DNA from: JBDIAG01 sp963835085
GTDB lineage: Bacteria > Actinomycetota > Actinomycetes > Actinomycetales > CAWJMD01
Length of the DNA: 64,000 nucleotides
Reading direction: 5' to 3'
Assembly: GCA_963835085.1 (NCBI GenBank)
Contig: CAWIED010000001.1
Coordinates: forward strand, 1,240,001-1,304,000
This document shows, in pieces, positions 39,416 through 47,172 of the stretch; the stretch's first letter is position 1, and each line of letters begins with the position of its first letter. A program made the position numbers and the translations under genes. Below the pieces are notes generated by a model. It was given only the letters and a program-made list of their open reading frames with translations, made no database searches and had not been told where the DNA came from.

Positions 39416-39738
39416 CGGTATTGCTCCTCACGCAGGTTCGGACACCTGGGCGTGGCAGCGCGCCTGGGTCGCTGACCACTATCGCGTAGAGAAGTTATTC
39501 CTTGGGGCCTGCGTAGCCGTGCCAGATCCGGGATCTGGACCAGCTCGAACTGTGACGTTGTTCGCGGGTTTGTCACCACGTTGGTGACGGATGGACGAAG
39601 AACGTGACAGGTGGACGGGCGACTGAGTGCACCGAAAGACCCATATCGAACCTATGTCTACTAGCCTGCCCAAAGTCGGCGATGACGCCGACCGCGCCCA
39701 ATCCGCCGGCGTGCCATGTCTTCGGCGAGGAGTACCCC
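39416..39738. other. Divergent intergenic region, OCD gene / amylase
   Basis: 323 bp between the two divergent starts. The main feature is the 61-bp inverted repeat at 39550-39610. No other gene was seen here. In-frame extension of the amylase frame upstream (from 39604) has no protein-like character. Confidence 0.5.
39550..39610. repeat. 61-bp inverted repeat with 17-bp palindromic core, copy 1
   Basis: Core GTCACCACGTTGGTGAC at 39572-39588 is a near-perfect palindrome. Outer arms CTGTGACGTTGTTCG and CGAAGAACGTGACAG also pair. The core and most of the arms recur at 61269-61329. Confidence 0.7.
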
Positions 39739-41301
39739 TTGACCAGACGAACCGCTCGACTCGGAATGATCGCAGGTGCAGCCCTCCTGGCCTGTACCGC
39801 CAGTGGGTTGGGGCCTGCTCTGGCCGCGCAAGACCCCGCGACGAACGCGGCCACCGCCCGACGTGCCGCCGCCGGCGACGTACAGGTCAACCTCTTCGAA
39901 TGGAACTGGCCATCGATCGCCATGGAATGCACCACCGTGCTGGGGCCGGGCGGCTACGGCGGCGTACAAGTGGCCCCGCCGCAGGACTCGACGAAGCGCA
40001 CGGAGCTGGGCAACGGCAGCGACACGATTCTCCACCCGTGGTGGGAGGTATATCAGCCGGTCGACTACAACCTGACGAGCCGGATGGGCACCGAGGCCCA
40101 GTTCAGGAGCATGGTGAGCACCTGTCGGCGGGCCGGGGTCAAGGTCTATGTCGACACCGTCATCAACCACATGACCGGACAGGGTGCAACGTCCTATGGG
40201 GGCGTCGCCCATACCAAATACGACTACCCGGGCGTCTACACCTTCGACGACTTCCACTCCAGCCCCAAGAACTGCCCCGTGGCTCCGGCCGCGGGCAGCA
40301 CCGATCTAGAGGGGTCGATCGCGGACTTCAACGACTACACGCAGGTGTTCAACTGCGAGCTGGTGGGCTTGTCAGACCTGAACACCTCCTCGCCCGTGGT
40401 GCAGCAGCGGTTGGTGGCGTACTTGAACAAGCTGCTCAGCTATGGGGTGTCAGGGTTCCGGGTGGACGCGGCCAAGCACATCGGCCAGGCCGACCTGTTG
40501 GCCGTCAAGGCTCGCCTGCACAAGACGGTCGATGGCACCCAACCCCAGTTCGCCCTGGAGGTCATGCCCGGCAGTCCCGGACGGCTCTCGATGGCCGCCT
40601 TCACCAACGTGGGTACTCTGCTCGGCTTCGATTACGCCAGCCAGCTTCAGACGGCGTTCCAGAGCTACAACGACCCGCCCAACGACGGCAACATCGGCAG
40701 CCTCAAGGGGCTGGGCACCGGCTCGGGCCTGCTGCCCAGCGCGTCGGAGCTCGTGTTCGTCGAGAACCACGACACTGAGCGCAACGGCTCGACGCTCAAC
40801 TACAAGCAGCCCAACAACATTGCGGCACAAGAATTCATGTTGGGATATGGCTACGGCACCCCGCAGGTCTACAGCTCCTTCGCGTGGAACACGCCTGACG
40901 ATTCGCCGCCTTCTGACGCCGACGGCCTCATCACGAACACCGACTGCTCCACTGCGGCCTGGGTATGCGTACACCGCAACCCCGGCGTGCTGGCGATGGT
41001 GGGCTTTCACAACATCGTGGGCAAAGCGGCAGTGGGCAATTGGTGGGACGACGGCGCCAACCTGGTGGCCTTCAGCCGCGGCAAGGTCGGCTTCCTCGCC
41101 GTGAGCAACGAGGCGACCGCCAAGTCGATCACCGTCAAGACCGGTCTCAAAGCCGGCGTCTATTGCGACCGCATTCATGGGTCGCGCAGCGGCGCACAGT
41201 GCTCCGGACCGACGGTGACCGTCAATGGGCGTGGGATGGCCACCATGACTGTTGGCAGCTACGACTCCGTGGCGTTCACCGTGGCCGATCGCATCGGGTG
41301 A
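39739..41301 (+). CDS. Secreted alpha-amylase (GH13)
   Basis: Extracellular endo-hydrolysis of starch. The 520-residue protein starts with a signal peptide (TRRTARLGMIAGAALLACTAS, cleavage probably near ALAAQ). GH13 regions are complete: DTVINHMTG (region I), GFRVDAAKH with the nucleophile Asp (II), ALEVMPG with the acid Glu (III) and FVENHDTERNG (IV). A C-terminal beta domain follows; no starch-binding module is visible. The TTG at 39739 is supported by GAGGAG 5 nt upstream and by the signal peptide beginning there. Confidence 0.9.
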   Translation: MTRRTARLGMIAGAALLACTASGLGPALAAQDPATNAATARRAAAGDVQVNLFEWNWPSIAMECTTVLGPGGYGGVQVAPPQDSTKRTELGNGSDTILHPWWEVYQPVDYNLTSRMGTEAQFRSMVSTCRRAGVKVYVDTVINHMTGQGATSYGGVAHTKYDYPGVYTFDDFHSSPKNCPVAPAAGSTDLEGSIADFNDYTQVFNCELVGLSDLNTSSPVVQQRLVAYLNKLLSYGVSGFRVDAAKHIGQADLLAVKARLHKTVDGTQPQFALEVMPGSPGRLSMAAFTNVGTLLGFDYASQLQTAFQSYNDPPNDGNIGSLKGLGTGSGLLPSASELVFVENHDTERNGSTLNYKQPNNIAAQEFMLGYGYGTPQVYSSFAWNTPDDSPPSDADGLITNTDCSTAAWVCVHRNPGVLAMVGFHNIVGKAAVGNWWDDGANLVAFSRGKVGFLAVSNEATAKSITVKTGLKAGVYCDRIHGSRSGAQCSGPTVTVNGRGMATMTVGSYDSVAFTVADRIG

Positions 41302-41496
41302 GGCGCTGCGCTGGCCCTGCACCGCACCGTTCCCTGTGCAGCGCGGGCGGGGAGTAGTGCAGTGCGATAGGCGCGGCGCGCGCGGGCAGGCGAGCGCGGA
41401 CGACTGATTTGGGCCCAGCACTAGCCCACCCAGGCCGCGAGGAGTCGGCAGCCTTCTTTGGGCGGTTCGGCCCCGCGAGCCAGGCCCGGGTCTTGA

Positions 41497-41537
41497 CGCT
41501 ATGACGATGCCCCACCCGGCGGGGCATCGTCATAGTG
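41497..41537. repeat. 41-bp dispersed palindrome, copy B
   Basis: Arms CGCTATGACGATGCCCC and GGGGCATCGTCATAGTG pair almost perfectly around a 7-nt loop. Confidence 0.8.
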
Positions 41538-41587
41538 CTGGATCGCGGGCGCCCGGCCCCGGGCACTGGGCGCCCCTCGGCCCGCCT

Positions 41588-41615
41588 CCCCGCCAGGCGG
41601 GGCATCGTCATAGCG
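41588..41615. repeat. 41-bp palindrome family, partial copy C
   Basis: Right half only: CCCCGCCAGGCGGGG then CATCGTCATAGCG. The outer left arm is missing. Confidence 0.65.
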
Positions 41616-41667
41616 CGCTCGAGCGCACCGACCCTGCGGCACTGCGGTATTGAGCAAATCGGGCGAC

Positions 41668-42210
41668 CTAATACCCGCCGCTGGTGGGTGCGGTGCCGCT
41701 GATCTTCGAACCATCTGGTGCGACCACCCACCACACACCACCAAGGCCCTGGCCCTTGGTCTGGCCCGCAGCCGAGTCACCGACGAAGTAGTACAGGGGC
41801 CAACCGTTCAGCGTCACCTGATGCTTGCCGTCCGGGCTGGTGATGGTGCCCAACATGCCGGTGACACCGCTGGCTTTGGGCACGCTCGAGTCCGCTGTGA
41901 CGATGGGCCATTGGGTCAAGCAGGTGCCCGTGCAGGCGCTCACGCTCGCGCCCTTGGTGTCCTTGTCGAAGACGTATACCGTCAACCCCTTGCCATCGAC
42001 CACGATCTTTCCCAGGGCCGAGTTCGCCACGCCCAGCTCACTGGAACCCGTTGCGGTGCCTACGGTTTGGCCCGCGCCTGCGCTGCTGGACGAACTCGAG
42101 CCGCTGCTGCTGGGCATGGAGCCGGATGAGCTTGAGCAGCCTGCCATCAGGATGGCCGCCAGCCCGGCGGCTGCGAGGGTCGGGGTGGCGCGTGACCAGG
42201 CGGTCTTCAT
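41668..42210 (-). CDS. Secreted lipoprotein of the repeat-lipoprotein (COG4315) family
   Basis: A 180-residue lipoprotein: signal sequence with lipobox LMAGC (Cys25), then a Ser-rich linker and two copies of the short domain (LTVYVFDKDTKG...CTGTCLTQWP and WPLYYFVGDSAAGQTKGQG...WWVVAPDG). The family often lies near redox or sigma-factor loci; its role is unknown, perhaps extracytoplasmic redox or metal binding through the CTGTC Cys pair. A TGAACC-N16-CGTAG promoter lies about 55 bp upstream, identical in form to that of the adjacent ECF sigma gene. Confidence 0.82.
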   Translation of the reverse strand: MKTAWSRATPTLAAAGLAAILMAGCSSSSGSMPSSSGSSSSSSAGAGQTVGTATGSSELGVANSALGKIVVDGKGLTVYVFDKDTKGASVSACTGTCLTQWPIVTADSSVPKASGVTGMLGTITSPDGKHQVTLNGWPLYYFVGDSAAGQTKGQGLGGVWWVVAPDGSKISGTAPTSGGY

Positions 42211-42264
42211 GGTGCAGCTCCCTATCGGGGACCCAACGCCCAGCTCGAGGCTGGCTAGGTCGTA

Positions 42265-42291
42265 CTACGCAACAGCATCCGCTGCGGTTCA
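42265..42291 (-). promoter_or_regulatory. SigL-type ECF promoter of the lipoprotein gene
   Basis: Minus strand TGAACC (42286-42291), 16-nt spacer, CGTAG (42265-42269). The same hexamer, spacing and CGTA occur upstream of the sigma gene and of the DUF2231 gene. Confidence 0.6.
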
Positions 42292-42336
42292 ATCGGCCGA
42301 CTGATTGCCATCCGGCATAGCCGAGCTGTCGCTGAC

Positions 42337-43140
42337 TCAGCCCACGGGTGCGGTGAGCAGAATCGTGCCGGTGCTCTCCGACCGCAGCTGCACGTCGGCG
42401 ATGTCGACGGCGGGCACCGCAGTCGCCGATGTCGTGTGAACCGTGCTGCCTGCTGCAGTCGTCCAGCTTGAGACCCGCTGCGCGTTGCCCTGGCGATCGA
42501 CGACGTAGAGGCCGTACATCCAGCTGTGTGAGTCCCCATCGCTGTCTTCGTCTGCGTAACTGCACGTCATGTCGATGCGGGTTCCCCATGGCTCGGAGTA
42601 CAGCTGCACCTGTGCGGTGAGCTGCGGAGCGGCCGGGGACGCCAGTTGCACAGCTGCGGTCGGCGGGGTGGGAGCCGTCGGGCGCAGCCAGGGAACCGAC
42701 AGACCGACGCCGATCACCACGACGGCCGCCACGAGGCCGGTCAGCAGGCGACGCCGCCAGCGTCGCTCAGCCGGTGGGCCATCCCAGTGCACAGGGCGTT
42801 CTCGGGCGGCCGCGGAGACACGCTCGACCAGATCGGGCGGCAGGTCCGGTACCGCGTCCAGGGCCCGGGCGGGGGAGAGCAGTCTGTCGTCGGCGGGCTC
42901 AGCTGTGGCCTGTGCCAGGAACTCATGCGCCGCAGCCGATTCCACCCTGCTCAACATGCCCGGCAGCCCGGCCAGCTCCATGACCGCCGCCTCGCATTCG
43001 CCGCAGCGCTTACGGTGCTGCTCGAACTCGGCACGCTCCGAACTGGAGAGCGCTCCCAGCAGATAGGCGGCATCCCAGTCCGCGAACCGGGCATGATCGT
43101 GAGTGCTGCCGACGGCATCTGACCCGTAGTCGTGCGTCAT
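42337..43140 (-). CDS. Zinc-binding anti-sigma factor (RslA/RskA-like)
   Basis: A 267-residue membrane protein that would hold the ECF sigma factor inactive. The N-terminal zinc-binding anti-sigma domain has H42-x3-C46-x2-C49 (QHRKRCGECE) and ALSSSERAEFEQ before it. A single membrane span lies near residue 130 (LLTGLVAAVVVIGVGLSVPWL), followed by an extracytoplasmic C-terminal domain. ATG 43140 overlaps the sigma stop (ATGA), coupling the two. The Cys pair suggests a redox- or cleavage-triggered release. Confidence 0.88.
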   Translation of the reverse strand: MTHDYGSDAVGSTHDHARFADWDAAYLLGALSSSERAEFEQHRKRCGECEAAVMELAGLPGMLSRVESAAAHEFLAQATAEPADDRLLSPARALDAVPDLPPDLVERVSAAARERPVHWDGPPAERRWRRRLLTGLVAAVVVIGVGLSVPWLRPTAPTPPTAAVQLASPAAPQLTAQVQLYSEPWGTRIDMTCSYADEDSDGDSHSWMYGLYVVDRQGNAQRVSSWTTAAGSTVHTTSATAVPAVDIADVQLRSESTGTILLTAPVG

Positions 43141-43637
43141 CGTGTCACCCCCCGTTCCTGCAATGCCAGCCGTAAAGCCCGCAACCCATAGTGCAACCGC
43201 GATTTCACGGTGCCAGGTGGAATAGCCAGATCTGCTGCGATCTCCGCCACGCTCCTGCGACCGAAGTAGGCCATCACCACGACTGCCCGATGCTCCTGAC
43301 TCAACGTGCGCAAGGCATCGGTGACGATCATCGAGTCGAACACGGCGTCCGTTGCATCGCCCACCGACACCTCCGGGAGCGGATCCGTCGCGTGTTCGTA
43401 CCGACGCCGAGCACTGCGGGCATCGTCGATCACCAGATTGCGCGCCACGGTGAACAACCACGCCCGTGCAGTAGGCCCGGCGATCTCGACCGGAGCCTGC
43501 CACGCGCGCAGCAGGGTCTCCTGCACGATGTCCTGGGCACGCTGCGGATCGCCGGTGAGCCGACAGACATACCGCCACAGCGGCGCTGCGTGATCGTCGT
43601 GCAACTCGCGCAACGCGGCCTGGCTCCGGGACGTCAT
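43137..43637 (-). CDS. ECF RNA polymerase sigma factor (SigL-like)
   Basis: A 166-residue group 4 sigma factor: region 2 with RAQDIVQETLLRAWQ and TARAWLFTVARNLVIDDARS; region 4 with EHRAVVVMAYFGRRSVAEIAADL and PPGTVKSRLHYGLRAL. The ATG 43637 follows GGAGGTGAG. Its own promoter (TGAACC-N16-CGTAA) matches the SigL consensus of mycobacteria, as do the promoters of the neighbouring lipoprotein and DUF2231 genes, so it is likely SigL-like and autoregulated. Confidence 0.9.
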   Translation of the reverse strand: MTSRSQAALRELHDDHAAPLWRYVCRLTGDPQRAQDIVQETLLRAWQAPVEIAGPTARAWLFTVARNLVIDDARSARRRYEHATDPLPEVSVGDATDAVFDSMIVTDALRTLSQEHRAVVVMAYFGRRSVAEIAADLAIPPGTVKSRLHYGLRALRLALQERGVTR

Positions 43638-43656
43638 GACTCACCTCCACCCACAG

Positions 43657-43683
43657 TTACGTGGCAACGCAGCGGCTGGTTCA
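43657..43683 (-). promoter_or_regulatory. SigL-type promoter of the sigma/anti-sigma operon
   Basis: Minus strand TGAACC (43678-43683), 16-nt spacer, CGTAA (43657-43661), about 20 bp before the sigma start codon. Confidence 0.65.
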
Positions 43684-43727
43684 CCGGCTCAACAAACGCC
43701 GGTCAATGAGGGGCGGATTCTCTCGGG

Positions 43728-43754
43728 TGAACCGTAACCCCGATCGATACGTAC
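43728..43754 (+). promoter_or_regulatory. SigL-type promoter of the DUF2231 gene (probably leaderless)
   Basis: TGAACC (43728-43733), 16-nt spacer, CGTAC (43750-43754). The ATG begins 8 nt after the -10 element, so transcription would start at or next to it. Confidence 0.6.
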
Positions 43755-43761
43755 TTCGAGC

Positions 43762-44232
43762 ATGAGGAACTTTCTCGGCTCAGGCTTGCCGCTGCACCCG
43801 CTCATCGTGCACTGCACGGTGGTGCTGCTGCCCCTCACCGCGCTCGCGGTGGTGCTGTACGCACTCTGGCCGGCGGCCCGCCGCCGGCTGAGCGGCCTGA
43901 CGCCCTTCGCAGCCGCCGCCTGCCTGGTACTGGTGCCGCTGACGGTCGCTTCGGGACACGCGCTGGCCGACGTCGTGGGCATCAATCCGGCAATCGCACG
44001 GCACGAACACCTGGCAGGGTTCATGCTGCCCTGGACCATCGCCCTGGCCGTAGCGGCCGTTGCTCAATGGTGGTGGTTCCGGTTCGCGCTCGGCAGCTGG
44101 CCCTGGACCCGCCGAGTCTGGGCCACGGTGTTGGCGGCAGTGCTGGCGCTCGTCCCGGCGGCAGGAACAATGGTCATGGTGGTGCTGGTGGGCGAAGCCG
44201 GCGCCAGAGCCGCTTGGGGTGGGGTCGGGTAG
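43762..44232 (+). CDS. DUF2231 membrane protein
   Basis: A 156-residue protein with four hydrophobic segments and the DUF2231 opening LPLHPLIVHCTVVLLPLTALAVV (split: LPLHPLIVH, VLLPLTALAVVLY). The conserved His in PLIVH and HEHLAGF hint at cofactor binding. It is divergent from the sigma operon, 124 bp away, and has a promoter of the same SigL form. Its closeness to the sigma pair suggests it belongs to that regulon. Function otherwise unknown. Confidence 0.75.
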   Translation: MRNFLGSGLPLHPLIVHCTVVLLPLTALAVVLYALWPAARRRLSGLTPFAAAACLVLVPLTVASGHALADVVGINPAIARHEHLAGFMLPWTIALAVAAVAQWWWFRFALGSWPWTRRVWATVLAAVLALVPAAGTMVMVVLVGEAGARAAWGGVG

Positions 44233-44398
44233 GAACCCCTGAGCACCGATGGTGCAACCCACCTCAGCAGCTGGAAACCCGCATCGAGATGCGTCCTCTG
44301 CTCGTTGCCACCGGGCGACCGATCGGGCGGGCGGGACGTTCCACGGCGGACAGATCGCGCCGTCAAGACCCCCGCTCTGATGGTTTCGCCGGTGGTCT

Positions 44399-46027
44399 TC
44401 AGGCAGCCACCCGATGAGATTGGTGATGTGCCGGCTGTCGTAGGGCCAGTGATCTGCTGCGGGTTGGTTGGGTGTCGAGGTGACGGAGGGTGTGTCGGGC
44501 GAGGAAGTAGACGGGTGGGATGCCGAGGAGGACGAGCATGGCGGCGTACGGGGCGGCGGCGGTGAAGTCGAGGGATTCGCCGTTGGTGGTGGCCCAGAGT
44601 TGGGTGGAGAGGGTATGGCTGTTGTAGGGAACGAGCATGAGTGTGGTGGTCAGTTCTTTGCTGGCGTCGAGGCCGACGAGTAGCGCACCAGCGAGAATGC
44701 CGGGCAGGGCCAGGGGCAGGTTGATCCGGGTGAAGCTGCGCAGGGGCCGTGCGCCGAGCGATGAAGCGATGTCGTCGTAGTTGCGGCGAGCGGCGTCGAG
44801 GCCGACGCGTTGGTTGGCGACGGCAAGGGGCAGGAACAGGATGACGTACGCGGCGATGAGCACGGTCGGGGTCTTGTAGAGGGACGGGACGAGCCGGGTG
44901 GCGAGGTAGACCAGGGCAAGGGCAAGGATCGCGCTCGGAATGGCGTGCGCGATCCAGACGGCGCGTTCGGTGACTGTCGAGCTGATAGAGGGACTGCGGA
45001 CGACCCACCAGCTGACCGGGAGCGCGACGGCGGTCGCGATGAGCGCGGCAGCGACCGCGTAGCCGAGCGTGGTGGATAAGGAGGTGCCCACCTGCCCCCA
45101 GTCGACCTCGACGCTGCGGTCGCTGTTGGTGAGGCCGCGGATGGTCATGAAGACGGTAGGCCCGACGGCTGTGAGCGGTATGACGAGACCGAGTACCGCG
45201 GCCGGAAGGCGAAGAGGACCGAGCGACATGCGACGGGGCGGACGGGTTGTTCCGCGAGAGACGTGCTCGGTGCGGCTGGGACCGGTGAGGACTCGGGTGG
45301 CTAGCAATATGGCGATGGACAGGACGGTGAGCAGCAGCGACAGCGACCGGGCGGAGCGGTAGTCGCCGTAGTCGAGCATCTCGGCCATGATCTTGGTGGT
45401 CAGGGTGCTGCGGCCGAGTTGGACCATGCCGCCGTATTCGGCCAGCACGTGCAGGGCGACGATGAGTACTCCAGCCGCGATCGCCGGGCGCAGCGCGGGC
45501 AGGACAACCCGCCAGAGCGTCGTGATCCGGTACGGCCGCAGGCTGGCGACCACATCTTCTAGCGCCGGGTCGATCGTGCTCAACGCGATGACGCTGGGCA
45601 GGAACACGTACGGGTACAGGGTGAGGGCCATGACCAGCGACGCGCCACCGAAGCTGGTGACCAGGCTCAGGTGTGGGGCGTAGGTGAGTTCGGTGGAGTA
45701 GTCGGCGTAGGCGCTGACGAATCCCGGTACGGCCAGCGGCAGCGCGAACAGCACGGTGAACAGCCGCGGGATCGGCAGTGTGGTGCGGACGACGAGCAGT
45801 GCGCACCCGACACCCAGCAGCACCGTCAGGGCGCTGATCGCCGCGGTCAGCTCGATGGTCTGCCACAGCGCCGCGACGGTAGCCGAGTAGCCGAACTGCT
45901 CCCGGACATCGTGCAGCGAGATGCCGCTGACGAACAGGTAGACGATTGGAACAAACGAGAAAACGGCGACGGTGACCGCGCACAGCACGGTCACCGTCCG
46001 TCCGGCCAGGTGGCCGCGCAAGATCAT
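44399..46027 (-). CDS. fbpB: Iron(III) ABC transporter permease
   Basis: A 542-residue permease with two fused halves of six helices each, as in FbpB/SfuB. Each half has the ATPase-coupling EAA-like loop: LEDVVASLRPYRITTLWRVVLPALR and YDDIASSLGARPLRSFTRINLPLALP (split across about 165-190 and 425-450). ATG 46027 overlaps the binding-protein stop (ATGA). The third gene in the order fbpC-fbpA-fbpB on the minus strand. The C-terminal 25 residues are basic and disordered. Confidence 0.88.
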   Translation of the reverse strand: MILRGHLAGRTVTVLCAVTVAVFSFVPIVYLFVSGISLHDVREQFGYSATVAALWQTIELTAAISALTVLLGVGCALLVVRTTLPIPRLFTVLFALPLAVPGFVSAYADYSTELTYAPHLSLVTSFGGASLVMALTLYPYVFLPSVIALSTIDPALEDVVASLRPYRITTLWRVVLPALRPAIAAGVLIVALHVLAEYGGMVQLGRSTLTTKIMAEMLDYGDYRSARSLSLLLTVLSIAILLATRVLTGPSRTEHVSRGTTRPPRRMSLGPLRLPAAVLGLVIPLTAVGPTVFMTIRGLTNSDRSVEVDWGQVGTSLSTTLGYAVAAALIATAVALPVSWWVVRSPSISSTVTERAVWIAHAIPSAILALALVYLATRLVPSLYKTPTVLIAAYVILFLPLAVANQRVGLDAARRNYDDIASSLGARPLRSFTRINLPLALPGILAGALLVGLDASKELTTTLMLVPYNSHTLSTQLWATTNGESLDFTAAAPYAAMLVLLGIPPVYFLARHTLRHLDTQPTRSRSLALRQPAHHQSHRVAA

Positions 46028-47103
46028 CCGCTGGACATCCCGAGCTGCTTGAGAAGGTCTTCGGCTTGCTCGGTCTTGGCGAGCTTGTCCATGTCGAATG
46101 ACGGGGACTTGATCTCGCCGAGATCACCGGAGATCGAACTGGCCAGCCCGGGCGCAACGGGGTACTGCGCCTCAGACACGTTCGCGGGAGCGGTGGCGAT
46201 CAGCTTCTGCCCGCCGTCCTTGGCGGTCATCCAGGCGAGGAACTTCTGCGCCTGTTCGGCGTTCTTGCTTGACTTCAGCACGGCCGCGCCGGAGGACAGG
46301 ATCAGGTTGCCCGGGTCTTCGGTGGGGAAGTGGTGAATCTTGCTCGTCAGCTTGTCCGGACCGCCCTTCTCGCTGGCCAGCACCCACCAGTAGTAGTGGT
46401 TGGACAGGCCCATCGCGTGCTTGCCTGCCTCCACCGTGTCACGGACGTTGCCGTTCTTCTGTTCGTTGACACCGTTGGCCTTGATGCCTTCCAGGAACGT
46501 CTTGGTTGCGTCCTCGCCCTGGGTGGAGATCAGGTACTGCGTCGTGGCAACGAAGGCTCCGGAAGGAGCCCAGGCGAACTTGCCCTTGTACTGCGGCTGG
46601 GTGATATCGGCCAGCTTCGTCGGAAGCTGGTCTTCCGAGATCAGAGTCGGGTTGTAGTACAGGACGCGGCTTCGCGCCGCGTAGGCTACCCACAGCCCCT
46701 TGGGCGAGCTGAGGTTGGGGCGCACCGAGTCCAACGTCGACTGATTGACAGGACTCAGCAGCCCGTCGGCGCCGAGTTCGGCGACGGGAGTGGGGTCTTC
46801 GGACAGGAAGACGTCGGCCTTGCTTGCGCCGCCCTCAGTCTTGATCTGGCCGACCGTGGCGTCGTTCTGAATGTTGAACTTGACCCCGGTCTCCTTCGCG
46901 TATTCGTCGGTCAGACCCTTGATCAGGTCGGCGTGCTGGTCGGTGTAGACCGTCAGAGTGGTGTCAGAGCCCGATCCGGCCGATCCGCTCGGGCTGGATC
47001 CGGCGTCATCGCCACCACCTGAACTGCCACACGCAACCAGCGTTGTAGCCAATCCAAGTGCGATGACGGCAGGCGCTGCTCGCCAGGGGTATCGGAACCT
47101 CAT
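46024..47103 (-). CDS. fbpA: Iron(III) ABC transporter substrate-binding lipoprotein
   Basis: A 359-residue lipoprotein: signal peptide with lipobox LVACG, then a Gly/Ser linker and a FbpA/IdiA-type fold (LTVYTDQHADLIKGL, VFLSEDPTPVAELG, LYYNPTLISEDQLP, ANVSEAQYPVAPG). Tyr residues at the expected iron-binding place (HYYWW) are visible. ATG 47103 has AGGAAGG 8 nt upstream. The gene is preceded by a DtxR/IdeR-type iron box at 47153-47171. Confidence 0.9.
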   Translation of the reverse strand: MRFRYPWRAAPAVIALGLATTLVACGSSGGGDDAGSSPSGSAGSGSDTTLTVYTDQHADLIKGLTDEYAKETGVKFNIQNDATVGQIKTEGGASKADVFLSEDPTPVAELGADGLLSPVNQSTLDSVRPNLSSPKGLWVAYAARSRVLYYNPTLISEDQLPTKLADITQPQYKGKFAWAPSGAFVATTQYLISTQGEDATKTFLEGIKANGVNEQKNGNVRDTVEAGKHAMGLSNHYYWWVLASEKGGPDKLTSKIHHFPTEDPGNLILSSGAAVLKSSKNAEQAQKFLAWMTAKDGGQKLIATAPANVSEAQYPVAPGLASSISGDLGEIKSPSFDMDKLAKTEQAEDLLKQLGMSSG

Positions 47104-47152
47104 AGTACGAACCTTCCTGAGAGGATGCCGTGAACGGCAGCACCCTAACAGG

Positions 47153-47172
47153 TTAGGTTAGGTATACCTAAC
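47153..47172. promoter_or_regulatory. DtxR/IdeR-type iron box
   Basis: TTAGGTTAGGTATACCTAA (47153-47171) matches 17 of 19 positions of the iron-box consensus TTAGGTTAGSCTAACCTAA. The inner GTTAGGTATACCTAAC (47157-47172) is a perfect palindrome. It lies about 50 bp before the fbpA start and overlaps the fbpC stop codon (47168-47170). Confidence 0.85.

Larger units (their letters stand above)
41302..41667. other. Gene-free spacer carrying two palindromic repeat copies
   Basis: 366 bp between the amylase and the convergent lipoprotein gene. It contains a full 41-bp palindrome (41497-41537) and a partial one (41588-41615) in the same orientation about 90 bp apart. No coding frame is supported. 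Confidence 0.6.

Noticed and set aside
44064..46157. 697-residue minus-strand frame
   Set aside because: A second frame of the fbpB region, extremely Arg/Pro/His-rich; fbpB has membrane segments and coupling loops.
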